Shown here: positions 37,617 to 45,413 of the stretch, piece by piece
Numbering within the stretch: the stretch's first letter is position 1
Layout of the letters: each line of letters starts with the position of its first letter
Source: Ureibacillus sinduriensis BLB-1 = JCM 15800
GTDB taxonomy: Bacteria; Bacillota; Bacilli; Bacillales_A; Planococcaceae
Direction: 5' to 3'
NCBI RefSeq assembly: GCF_000772955.1
Contig: NZ_JPVO01000055.1
Coordinates: 1-64,000 of the forward strand
DNA: 64,000 nucleotides
The notes under the pieces: generated by a model
Seen by the model: only the letters and a program-made list of their open reading frames with translations
Databases searched by the model: none
What the model was told of the DNA's origin: nothing
Program-made: the position numbers and the translations under genes

Positions 37617-38048
37617 CTAAAGAATTGATTTCTCCATTGCACGATGTGGAATTCCCGCATCCAGAAATTCCGGGGATGTGACTGTGTAGTGCAGCTTCTC
37701 ATAAAAAGGAACGGCATAGCTTTGTGCATTAAGCTTTAGCTTCACCAAGCCGAGCTCTTTTGCAAATTCTTCAATATTCTGCATGATGAGCAAACCAAGT
37801 TTCTTGCCTCTATATGGTTCAAGCACACAAACACGTTCCACTTTTCCGGTGTTTTCTTCTATTTTGCGAAGCCGGGCAGCTGCTATCGGCTGGTCTTTTT
37901 CTTTTACGATAAAGTGGGTAGAGGAAGAATCATGCTCATCCAGCTCCAGGTGCTCAGGCACACCTTGTTCTTCAACAAAAACTCTTTTTCTAACGAAAAA
38001 TGCCAAACCAAGGTCTTTTTCGTTTTCTACAATGTCAAATTGATACAA
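37617..38048 (-). CDS. yjcF: GNAT N-acetyltransferase (YjcF-like)
   Basis: A 143-residue ElaA/YjcF-type acetyltransferase. The acetyl-CoA loop appears as VERVCVLEPYRGKKLGLLIM (about 70-89), followed by LNAQSYAVPFYEKLHY. TTG start at 38048, only 3 bp after yjcG, so the two are co-transcribed. Substrate unknown. The yjcF-yjcG-yjcH order is that of B. subtilis. Confidence 0.85.
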   Translation of the reverse strand: MYQFDIVENEKDLGLAFFVRKRVFVEEQGVPEHLELDEHDSSSTHFIVKEKDQPIAAARLRKIEENTGKVERVCVLEPYRGKKLGLLIMQNIEEFAKELGLVKLKLNAQSYAVPFYEKLHYTVTSPEFLDAGIPHRAMEKSIL

Positions 38049-38051
38049 TTA

Positions 38052-38567
38052 TTATTCAGCCCCAGTTAATCGGTAAGTTTCGTAAGTAGTCCAAGAGCCA
38101 TCCTCAAGTTGGTATACTAGGTGAATTCGATCGATTACTTCCTGTTCATCGACACCAATCATTCGCAACTGACCATAAATATCGTCATGTTCAGTTTCAG
38201 TTAAATCCTGCGCAATGGTGAAGTGTGGGATGAAGACGTGTTTCGGCTCCCCGATATTCAACTGTTGCTGGAGGTCTTGATGTATTTTATTGAGCTGATC
38301 AGTTGGCTCCACTTTAAAATAGATGACATTCGTTATCGGAAAGAATGAACTAACTTTAGAAGCATGTATATTTAAAGGTGCATGGTTCTCTGCGATAGAA
38401 GCAATTGTTTTGGAAATCTTGCTGATTTCTTTTTCATCTGCTTCAAAAGCTTCTTTAAGTGTAAGATGCGGTGTGATTTTTGAATAATGAGAATCGTAAC
38501 GTTTGCGATATGTGTTTGCTAAATCTTGAAATTTTTTGGATGGAAATGCTACAATACCGTATTTCAT
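38052..38567 (-). CDS. yjcG: 2H phosphoesterase / RNA ligase-like protein (YjcG)
   Basis: A 171-residue protein of the 2'-5' RNA ligase-like superfamily. The two HxT-type motifs that face each other in the active site are HLTL (about 34-37) and HFTI (about 115-118). Members cleave 2',3'-cyclic or 2'-5' phosphodiesters; the substrate of YjcG is unknown. Start ATG 38567 behind GGGGGGC, first gene of the pair with yjcF. Confidence 0.88.
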   Translation of the reverse strand: MKYGIVAFPSKKFQDLANTYRKRYDSHYSKITPHLTLKEAFEADEKEISKISKTIASIAENHAPLNIHASKVSSFFPITNVIYFKVEPTDQLNKIHQDLQQQLNIGEPKHVFIPHFTIAQDLTETEHDDIYGQLRMIGVDEQEVIDRIHLVYQLEDGSWTTYETYRLTGAE

Positions 38568-38646
38568 TATTTAAGCCCCCCTAAATTTTCTGATACTAAC
38601 AATTATAACAGAATTTTAAAAAATTCGACATTTCTCATTCTGTTAA

Positions 38647-39366
38647 TTAACTGAAATTTTGAATTAGTGCTCTTTTAAGATCAGGTTTCCAATATTTCCA
38701 TGTATGATTACCATCGAATTCATCATAAAATGTTTTATAGCCCTTCGCTGAAAGTACCGAGTGCAGCTGACGATTCGGTGCCAGAAAGTCTTTGATCTGT
38801 TTATCTGTCGTTACGACCTGATCTTCACCTTTTCCAATAACATGATAAAATGAAACCGCATTCATGATATTCGATTCTTCCACGATTTTTAAAACATGCT
38901 CATCCACATACGGAGATTGTAAAATAGCTTTTCCGAAAATAGTTGGGTATTTTAATGCCGCTAGCAATGATACGGTTGCGGCCATTGAATCCCCAATTAC
39001 ACCTCTGGTCGAGCCAAGTTGCAAAGTGGAATATTCCTCATCCAAGTAAGGAACGAGCTCATGTGCGAGAAACCTTAAGTAGGCCTCGTGAAGTTTGCCG
39101 GTTGGGATATACTTCTGTCTCCGATCCTCCACACTCTTGTATGGAATACCAACGATAATCAAATTTTCGATTTCATAATCTTCGAGCAACTGATCAGCCA
39201 ATCGAGGGATTCCACCCAATTGGAAATAATCTTTCCCGTCAGAAGCAATCAAAATGTTATATTTATTTAAGGGAGTATAGTTTGCGGGTACGTAAATTAA
39301 TAACTCCTGTTCTTCATTCAGTGAAGTACTGAAAAATGGCACTTCCCTGATGGTTCCGTGGTTCAT
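38647..39366 (-). CDS. yjcH: Enterochelin-esterase-like hydrolase (YjcH-like)
   Basis: A 239-residue alpha/beta hydrolase of the Fes/esterase D family with nucleophile motif GDSMAA (about 125-130), Asp/Glu in the FDGNHTWKYW segment near the end, and catalytic His in NHTW. No signal peptide, so it acts inside the cell. It stands 79 bp from yjcG on the same strand. Substrate unknown; an iron-siderophore ester is only one possibility. Start ATG 39366 behind AGGAGG. Confidence 0.82.
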   Translation of the reverse strand: MNHGTIREVPFFSTSLNEEQELLIYVPANYTPLNKYNILIASDGKDYFQLGGIPRLADQLLEDYEIENLIIVGIPYKSVEDRRQKYIPTGKLHEAYLRFLAHELVPYLDEEYSTLQLGSTRGVIGDSMAATVSLLAALKYPTIFGKAILQSPYVDEHVLKIVEESNIMNAVSFYHVIGKGEDQVVTTDKQIKDFLAPNRQLHSVLSAKGYKTFYDEFDGNHTWKYWKPDLKRALIQNFS

Positions 39367-39505
39367 GCGGCTCCTCCTTCTATACTAAGGTGATTTACCG
39401 AAATTGTATCATAATGAAACTTCCACGTGTACTATGTAGTATGGAAATAAGTGCATAATAAAAAGACTTAAGTGTACATACTCTAAATGAAAGAGGCTTG
39501 ATAAT

Positions 39506-40087
39506 GTGCAAGATAAAAAAGAACGAGTGCCATCGGAAGCAGTTGCACAAGCAACAAAAGAAGCGTTGAAACGCCGCGGAGTGAAAATGGATGACATCGC
39601 TGATATTGTCTATCAATTGCAATTACCATATAATGCAAGCTTGTCGATGGAGGATTGTGTCGATTCAGTCGAACGAGTTTTATGCAAAAGGGAGGTACAA
39701 CATTCTATACTGGTAGGAATTGAGCTGGATGAATTAGCAGAGAAGAAACTACTATCGGAGCCATTGCAATCAATCATCGAATCCGACGAAGGCTTGTTTG
39801 GGGTTGATGAAACCCTTGCACTTGGCGTGGTTATGACATATGGAAGCATTGCTTTAACCACTTTTGGTTATTTGGATAAGAGTAAAATAGGGATTATAAA
39901 AGAACTTGATACAAAACTAGATAGCAGTGTCCATACATTTCTGGATGATTTGGTTGCCAGTATTGCGGCCAGTGCGGCGTCAAGAATTGCACATCGACTG
40001 CGTGACCTGGAAGAAGATAGAAGCGCTATGGTGGATACTACAGAGCTAGTACTGGAATCTTCATCAAGTTCAAATTCAGATTTTTAA
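39506..40087 (+). CDS. pgpA: Phosphatidylglycerophosphatase A-type protein
   Basis: A 193-residue protein of the PgpA/YutG group, recognised by MDDIADIVYQLQ (about 28-39), the LGVVMTYGSIALTTFGYLDK segment (about 113-132), and IAASAASRIAHR near the end. It would remove the phosphate of phosphatidylglycerol phosphate. The Gram-positive form is less hydrophobic than the E. coli enzyme. GTG start at 39506, AAGAGG upstream. The C-terminus is a run of Ser and Asn. Confidence 0.75.
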   Translation: MQDKKERVPSEAVAQATKEALKRRGVKMDDIADIVYQLQLPYNASLSMEDCVDSVERVLCKREVQHSILVGIELDELAEKKLLSEPLQSIIESDEGLFGVDETLALGVVMTYGSIALTTFGYLDKSKIGIIKELDTKLDSSVHTFLDDLVASIAASAASRIAHRLRDLEEDRSAMVDTTELVLESSSSSNSDF

Positions 40088-40153
40088 TTTGAGTATATAT
40101 ATCGTAAAATAAAATAGTGATGAAATGAATTTTTAAGTAAATGGAGCAAAAAG

Positions 40154-40234
40154 ATGACACCAAAAGATATAAAAACATTAATTACTAGCGGTACGGTGAT
40201 TTTAGCCGTAGTTCTTTATTTATTATTTAGATAA
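40154..40234 (+). CDS. Mini membrane protein of 26 residues
   Basis: ATG 40154 with GGAG 7 bp before it encodes MTPKDIKTLI followed by a hydrophobic stretch ending VVLYLLFR. It looks like a single membrane helix with a basic end. It lies between pgpA and the first copy of the interspersed repeat, whose flanking hairpin follows 10 bp later. No family recognised. Confidence 0.45.
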   Translation: MTPKDIKTLITSGTVILAVVLYLLFR

Positions 40235-40244
40235 TGACCTAAAA

Positions 40245-40276
40245 GGCAGCCCCCCAGCATGAATGGAGGTCTGCTT
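40245..40276 (+). repeat. Upstream copy of locus-specific terminator hairpin (copy 1)
   Basis: A 32-bp sequence forming a GCAGCC/GGTCTGC-type hairpin. It is 28/32 identical to 40478-40509 on the other side of the interspersed element. Confidence 0.8.
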
Positions 40277-40279
40277 CAA

Positions 40280-40476
40280 AGTATAGACAAAGTCGATCTC
40301 CGACTTTGTCTATACTTTTTTTAGGTTATTTACTTAAATGAAAAATTACCCAGACTGTCTTGGAAACGCTTGGCAGACAAGGCGGGCAGTTGAGTGAAGA
40401 GATGAATAGAACAAAGCGTTCATGAGGGGACGAACGAGACAACCAACGCAGGATGAAAGCGTTTGTCAACAGTCTG
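40280..40476 (+). repeat. Interspersed terminator-linked repeat, copy 1
   Basis: About 197 bp shared with copies at 48264 and 50088. Parts: a hairpin AGTATAGACAAAGTCG/CGACTTTGTCTATACT with seven T (40280-40322), an AT-rich linker, and a 125-bp core bounded by the inverted ends CAGACTGT and ACAGTCTG. The ends pair further inward (AAACGCTT with AAGCGTTT). The core contains GAGGGGACGAACGAG. No open frame. It lies between two copies of the host terminator (40245-40276 and 40478-40509). Confidence 0.88.
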
Positions 40477-40477
40477 A

Positions 40478-40509
40478 AGCAGCCCACCAGCATAAATGGA
40501 GGGCTGCTT
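40478..40509 (+). terminator. Downstream copy of locus terminator hairpin (copy 1)
   Basis: AGCAGCCC/GGGCTGCT arms (40478-40509) followed by TTTTC. Likely the original terminator of the pgpA unit. Confidence 0.75.
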
Positions 40510-40628
40510 TTCATCGTTTTCTCAAAAGGAGTTTGAAAATAAATATAGACCCTTCTCAAAATGAAAAGGATCCAATTCTTTTTATTCAAACTTAAAAGTT
40601 TTCCAAAAACAAATACTACTTGAGATGA

Positions 40629-40796
40629 TTAATAGTCAACTTGGTGCTGACCGAAATCAATCTGTGGCAATTCTTCCCCATCCTCTTTCAAGAATAAAAA
40701 AGATTCGTCCTTTAACTGATGTAATTTTTCTTCATTTAATCCAATAGACAAAGGTCCTGAAAAAATTTTCTCCCACCAAGTATCAGTCGAAATCAT
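40629..40796 (-). CDS. Small acidic protein of 55 residues
   Basis: Minus-strand ATG at 40796, with AAGGGGG correctly spaced before it, encodes a 55-residue acidic protein starting MISTDTWWEKIF and ending QHQVDY. Codon use and the strong ribosome site favour a real gene. No signal peptide, membrane helix or known motif. It diverges from the aldehyde dehydrogenase gene. Function unknown. Confidence 0.65.
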   Translation of the reverse strand: MISTDTWWEKIFSGPLSIGLNEEKLHQLKDESFLFLKEDGEELPQIDFGQHQVDY

Positions 40797-40954
40797 TTAA
40801 AATTGCCCCCTTCAGTTTGTCTCTTTCCTTCTAAATACCATCTGTACAATAAAATTAAACATTTTAGAAGGAATTAGACGATAAATTGTAGTAAATTGTA
40901 CATAGTTATTATGAACAAATTAATTTTAATTATGTATTAAGGAAAGGGATGTAG

Positions 40955-42346
40955 ATGGCAAAATATTCAGCACAAGACGTTGAAAAGATGATAGAGGAGC
41001 AAAAAAACTTTTTTTTAACAGGGTATACAAAAAATTTAGAATTTCGGAAAAAACAATTATTAAAGCTGAAAAATAAAATAAAACAATATGAAAAAGAAAT
41101 ATTGAAGGCTTTAAACTTGGACTTAGGAAAAAGCGAGTTTGAAGCTTATTCGAATGAAATCGGCATTGTGCTTGATAGCATTAACCACTTTATAAAAAAT
41201 ATCGATGAGTGGTCAAAACCTGTGCATGTTAAAACACCTATTCATTTCCAACCGGCAAAAAGTTTTATTATCAGGGAGCCGTACGGGGTTGTATTGATTA
41301 TCGGCCCGTTCAATTATCCTTTCCAGCTTGTAATGGAGCCTTTGATTGGAGCGATTATCGGCGGTAATACAGCGATAGTGAAACCATCTGAAACAACTGC
41401 GCACACAACAGAAATTATAAAAAAGATTCTTGAAGAAACATTTGATACTTCCTATATCAGGGTGGTAGAGGGGGAGAAGGAGGAAGTGACCCACCTGATA
41501 CACGCCTCATTCGATTACATTTTCTTTACTGGCAGTGTAGCGGTTGGAAAAGTAATTATGCGAGCAGCGGCAGAAAGGTTAACGCCCATTACATTGGAAC
41601 TTGGCGGGAAAAGTCCTGCCATCGTCGACCAAACGGCCAATTTGGATGTGGCGGCTAAACGGATTGTTTGGGGGAAATTCAATAATACCGGTCAAACTTG
41701 TGTTGCACCGGATTACTTGTTGGTGCATTCTTCGATTTACGATGAATTCATCAAAAAATTGCAAAACACGATCGTACAATTTTATGGCGAGGATGCCCAA
41801 TTCAGCGATGACTACGGGAGGATTGTCAGCAACCGCCATTTCACTCGGCTGCAAAAATTGCTTGAAGCCGAAAACGCGAATATTACATTCGGGGGCAAAC
41901 TGGACGCCGAGAAACTTTATATCGAACCAACGATTCTGGAAAATGTTGATTGGTCCAGTCCCATTATGGAAGATGAAATTTTCGGTCCTATTTTACCCAT
42001 TATGAAATACGATAATCTAAAATATACAATCCTTCAGATTCAAAAATTGCCTAAACCATTGGCTGCCTATTTCTTCTCGGAACACGAAAAGGCGATTGAT
42101 TATTTCCTTGAAGAATTACCATTTGGAGGCGGCTGTATAAATGATACGGTGACGCATGTGGCTAACCCGTATTTACCATTTGGTGGTGTCGGGCCATCAG
42201 GTGTAAACGCGTACCATGGGAAAGCAAGCTTTGAAAACTTTACACATCCTAAATCCATCATGAAGCGTTCGTCGAAAATGGCGAATAACCTATTATTCCC
42301 ACCATATAAGCAAAAATTGAAATTAGTAAGAACAATGTTGAAATAA
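40955..42346 (+). CDS. Aldehyde dehydrogenase (class 3-like, YwdH-type)
   Basis: A 463-residue NAD(P)-dependent aldehyde dehydrogenase. The catalytic Glu is in LELGGKSP (about 212-219) and the catalytic Cys in NTGQTCVAPDY (about 248). The short length and C-terminal PYKQKLKLVRTML tail resemble ALDH3/fatty-aldehyde dehydrogenases and B. subtilis YwdH. Substrate probably medium- or long-chain aldehydes, by family only. Start ATG 40955 behind GGAAAGGGATG; own terminator. Confidence 0.9.
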   Translation: MAKYSAQDVEKMIEEQKNFFLTGYTKNLEFRKKQLLKLKNKIKQYEKEILKALNLDLGKSEFEAYSNEIGIVLDSINHFIKNIDEWSKPVHVKTPIHFQPAKSFIIREPYGVVLIIGPFNYPFQLVMEPLIGAIIGGNTAIVKPSETTAHTTEIIKKILEETFDTSYIRVVEGEKEEVTHLIHASFDYIFFTGSVAVGKVIMRAAAERLTPITLELGGKSPAIVDQTANLDVAAKRIVWGKFNNTGQTCVAPDYLLVHSSIYDEFIKKLQNTIVQFYGEDAQFSDDYGRIVSNRHFTRLQKLLEAENANITFGGKLDAEKLYIEPTILENVDWSSPIMEDEIFGPILPIMKYDNLKYTILQIQKLPKPLAAYFFSEHEKAIDYFLEELPFGGGCINDTVTHVANPYLPFGGVGPSGVNAYHGKASFENFTHPKSIMKRSSKMANNLLFPPYKQKLKLVRTMLK

Positions 42347-42365
42347 GAATATTATTAAAAAAACA

Positions 42366-42403
42366 ACGATTTCCGCAAAGCGCTAGCGGAAATCGTGTTT
42401 TTC
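42366..42403 (+). terminator. Terminator of the aldehyde dehydrogenase gene
   Basis: Perfect 11-bp stem ACGATTTCCGC/GCGGAAATCGT followed by GTTTTT. Confidence 0.9.
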
Positions 42404-42444
42404 AAAAAATCTATAACTTCCTTATTATTGGAATGCAATAGAAG

Positions 42445-42453
42445 TGGTATAAT
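42445..42453 (+). promoter_or_regulatory. Extended -10 promoter of the M42-murE unit
   Basis: TGGTATAAT (42445-42453) is an extended -10; TTGGAA at 42428 is too close (14 bp) to be a normal -35. A leader of about 135 nt would follow, without a structure I recognise. Confidence 0.45.
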
Positions 42454-42594
42454 ATTGTATACAAACATAAATGGAATGATCGCTTACCATTTTAAAAATA
42501 ATTTGGAATTACATACTTTATAAGGTGTCGATTATTGTTGAATTTTGATATCATTAATTTATTTAGAAGTTACGGAAATTGAGGGGGCTTTTTA

Positions 42595-43653
42595 GTGAAT
42601 AATGTATTTGATGAAAAACGAACAATTGATCTCTTGCATCAATTGGTGAATATTCCTAGTCCATCTGGTTATACCAATACAATTATGAAATTTATAGGGA
42701 ATCATTTACATAACCTAGGTATTGCATTTAAACAAACTAATAAAGGTGCCATAATTGCTACAATGGAAGGTGAAAATACAAGTGATCACCGCCTATTGAC
42801 TGCACATACCGACACTTTGGGCGCAATGGTGAAAGAAGTAAAATCAAACGGCCGATTAAAACTGACGATGATTGGCGGTTTTAAATGGAACGCGGTTGAA
42901 GGCGAATATTGTACAATCCACACCGCACAAGGCAAAAAAATCCGTGGTACAATCCTGCTCCATGAAACAACAGTCCATGTCTATCCGAATACAGATGCAA
43001 TTAAAAGAGATGAAAATCATATTGAAGTCCGCATTGATGAAAAATGCTTCAATGCGGATGATGTACGCTCCATCGGTATTGAAGTGGGGGACTTCGTTAC
43101 TTTCGACCCCCGCTTTGAGGTGACGGAAGCCGGCTTTATCAAGTCCAGACACTTGGATGATAAAGCAAGTACAACTCTACTCTTGCAATTAATGCAATTC
43201 ATAAATGAAAACGATATTAAGTTGCCTTACACAACACATTTTTATATTTCTAATAACGAAGAGATCGGCTATGGCGGAAATTCCAATATTCCTGAACAAG
43301 TAGTAGAGTATATTGCCGTTGATATGGGAGCAATCGGGGATGGTCAAAGTTCTGATGAATACACGGTATCTATCTGTGCAAAAGATTCGAGCGGCCCATA
43401 TCATTATGAGTTAACGAGACATTTAGTGGAACTTGCTAAATCGAATGCCATTGAGTATAAACTTGATATTTATCCATTTTATGGCTCTGATGCTTCTGCG
43501 GCTATCCGCGCAGGCTTCGATGTAAAGCATGCTTTATTTGGACCGGGTATTGAAGCTTCTCATGCCTATGAGCGTACTCATGTTGATTCATTGAAAGCGA
43601 CGGCACAATTGTTATACGCTTATGTAATTTCACAAATGGATTCGGAGGATTAA
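42595..43653 (+). CDS. M42-family metallo-aminopeptidase
   Basis: A 352-residue di-metal peptidase of the glutamyl-aminopeptidase/TET group. Metal ligands and catalytic residues are seen in TAHTDTLG (about 70-77), HLDDKAS (about 182-188), the catalytic Glu pair NNEEIGYGG (about 216-224), and VDMGAIGDG (about 240-248). It trims peptides in the cytoplasm. GTG start at 42595 behind GAGGGGGC. murE follows after one base, so the two are co-transcribed; the reason for the link is unclear. Confidence 0.88.
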   Translation: MNNVFDEKRTIDLLHQLVNIPSPSGYTNTIMKFIGNHLHNLGIAFKQTNKGAIIATMEGENTSDHRLLTAHTDTLGAMVKEVKSNGRLKLTMIGGFKWNAVEGEYCTIHTAQGKKIRGTILLHETTVHVYPNTDAIKRDENHIEVRIDEKCFNADDVRSIGIEVGDFVTFDPRFEVTEAGFIKSRHLDDKASTTLLLQLMQFINENDIKLPYTTHFYISNNEEIGYGGNSNIPEQVVEYIAVDMGAIGDGQSSDEYTVSICAKDSSGPYHYELTRHLVELAKSNAIEYKLDIYPFYGSDASAAIRAGFDVKHALFGPGIEASHAYERTHVDSLKATAQLLYAYVISQMDSED

Positions 43654-43654
43654 T

Positions 43655-45124
43655 ATGTATACAGAGGAATTATTAAGCATCATCCCATTGAAGAAAATTA
43701 CCGGGCAGTTACCGAATACAATTAAAGACATTTCAATCGATTCAAGAAGTGTACAGCCGAAAAGCTTATTTGTGTGTATTAAAGGCGAGACAGTGGATGG
43801 TCATAATTTTGCACAAAAGGCAGTGGATGCCGGTGCAACAGTAGTTGTAAGTGAGCGCGAGCTTTCTTTGGAAGGGGAAGTGGCCCAAGTAATTGTAAAA
43901 AGTACAGAACGTGCGCTGGGATTACTTGCTTCCAAATTTTTTGATTATCCTTCCAATGATCTGATGATGATCGGTGTAACCGGAACAAATGGAAAAACAA
44001 GTGTCTCAGGAATAATCCATCATATGCTTGTTGGGATGGGGGAACGGTCGGCACTGTCGGGAACAATCGGCTTCGAATTAAATGGTGTGCTATATGAGAC
44101 AGCCAACACGACAAATGATGTGTTAAGTACGCAGCAGATGATCTTCCGTGCAAAGATGGAAGGTTGCAGAGCGATGGTCATGGAGGTTTCCTCCCATGGC
44201 TTGGCTTTGGGCAGATTGGCAGGTGTAGATTATGATGTTGCGGTATTTACAAACCTGACGCATGATCACTTAGATTTCCATGGAACAATGGAGGAATATG
44301 GAAATGCTAAGGGACTATTGTTCTCTCAAATGGGTCAAGACTTTACTAAAAACAAGTATGTTGTATTAAATGCAGATGATCCGTGGTCCGAAAAGTACGA
44401 GAAGATGACTTCTTATCCAGTTTGGACATATGGTTTAAAAAATGACGCTATCTTTAAAGCGGAAAACTGCAATTATGAAGACGGGCTAACAACTTTTGAT
44501 ATGCATACACCTGAAGGTAAATTCCCGGTATCCATGCATTTGCTAGGCGAATTCAATGTTTATAATGTGTTGGCGGCTACTGCAGTTTTTTACGCCAGAG
44601 GGTTCACGATTGAAGAAATCATCGAACAAATTGAGGATTTAGCGCCGGTACGCGGTCGGATGGAACGTGTCAAGACGGACTTGCCATTACAAATATTCAT
44701 TGATTATGCACATACACCGGATGCCATTGAAAAAGCTATCAGTGCCGCATTACCTTATAAAAAACAAGAAAATAAATTGATTTTCTTGTTTGGAACTGGT
44801 GGGAACCGTGATAAATCGAAACGTCCAGCCATGGCAAAAGAAGCTTCACGGGCAGATTATGTGATACTTACAACGGATGACCCGCGTTATGAAGAGTATG
44901 ATAGTATTACGAGTGATTTAGCTAAAGGGATGACCCACGACAACTATGCTTGTATCGGGGACCGCGCAGAAGCAGTTCGTCATGCAGTATCGATTGCGGA
45001 GCCGGGGGATATCATTATCTTCGCTGGTAAAGGGCATGAAGATTACCAAATCATCGAAAATACAAAATACCCTCATAGCGATGCTGAAATAGCGATCGAA
45101 GCCGGGCGACTAAAATTCGTTTAA
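43655..45124 (+). CDS. murE: MurE, UDP-MurNAc-tripeptide ligase (probable lysine-adding)
   Basis: A 489-residue Mur ligase that adds the third amino acid to the peptidoglycan stem. ATP loop GVTGTNGKTS (107-116), carbamylated Lys219 in NAKG, and the C-terminal specificity loop at 408-411. That loop reads DDPR: diaminopimelate enzymes have DNPR, lysine enzymes D(D/N)P(N/A), so it is a hybrid. The gene lies outside the division cluster and beside prfC, as I recall for the lysine-adding murE of S. aureus. I favour lysine as substrate by context, but the Arg leaves diaminopimelate open. Confidence 0.88.
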   Translation: MYTEELLSIIPLKKITGQLPNTIKDISIDSRSVQPKSLFVCIKGETVDGHNFAQKAVDAGATVVVSERELSLEGEVAQVIVKSTERALGLLASKFFDYPSNDLMMIGVTGTNGKTSVSGIIHHMLVGMGERSALSGTIGFELNGVLYETANTTNDVLSTQQMIFRAKMEGCRAMVMEVSSHGLALGRLAGVDYDVAVFTNLTHDHLDFHGTMEEYGNAKGLLFSQMGQDFTKNKYVVLNADDPWSEKYEKMTSYPVWTYGLKNDAIFKAENCNYEDGLTTFDMHTPEGKFPVSMHLLGEFNVYNVLAATAVFYARGFTIEEIIEQIEDLAPVRGRMERVKTDLPLQIFIDYAHTPDAIEKAISAALPYKKQENKLIFLFGTGGNRDKSKRPAMAKEASRADYVILTTDDPRYEEYDSITSDLAKGMTHDNYACIGDRAEAVRHAVSIAEPGDIIIFAGKGHEDYQIIENTKYPHSDAEIAIEAGRLKFV

Positions 45125-45157
45125 TGCAAAGAAAGAGGATATAACTTTTTGTCTTTA

Positions 45158-45191
45158 GGCTGTTCGGTAAGCGGTTGTTTACTGGGCAGCC
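45158..45191 (+). terminator. Stem-loop after murE, possible attenuator
   Basis: A 13-bp stem rich in G-U pairs (45158-45170 with 45179-45191) closes an 8-nt loop; only ATTAAAATTT follows, so termination would be weak. Confidence 0.4.
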
Positions 45192-45413
45192 ATTAAAATT
45201 TAATTGGAAGTGCATGTTACCGGGACACTTGAAGGCAATTGTCCGTAATATAAAAAGCGGGTTATAGGAAAAATGGTTGTACTACCAACCGTTAATCTTT
45301 TATTATACTGATATGTACTTAAAATGAAATCGGAATAAGGAAAAACAAATCGCCATTGATTTGGCGATAAGCATATTTCCTTATAGCTTGGATATAGAAA
45401 AAGGAGAAAAAGA

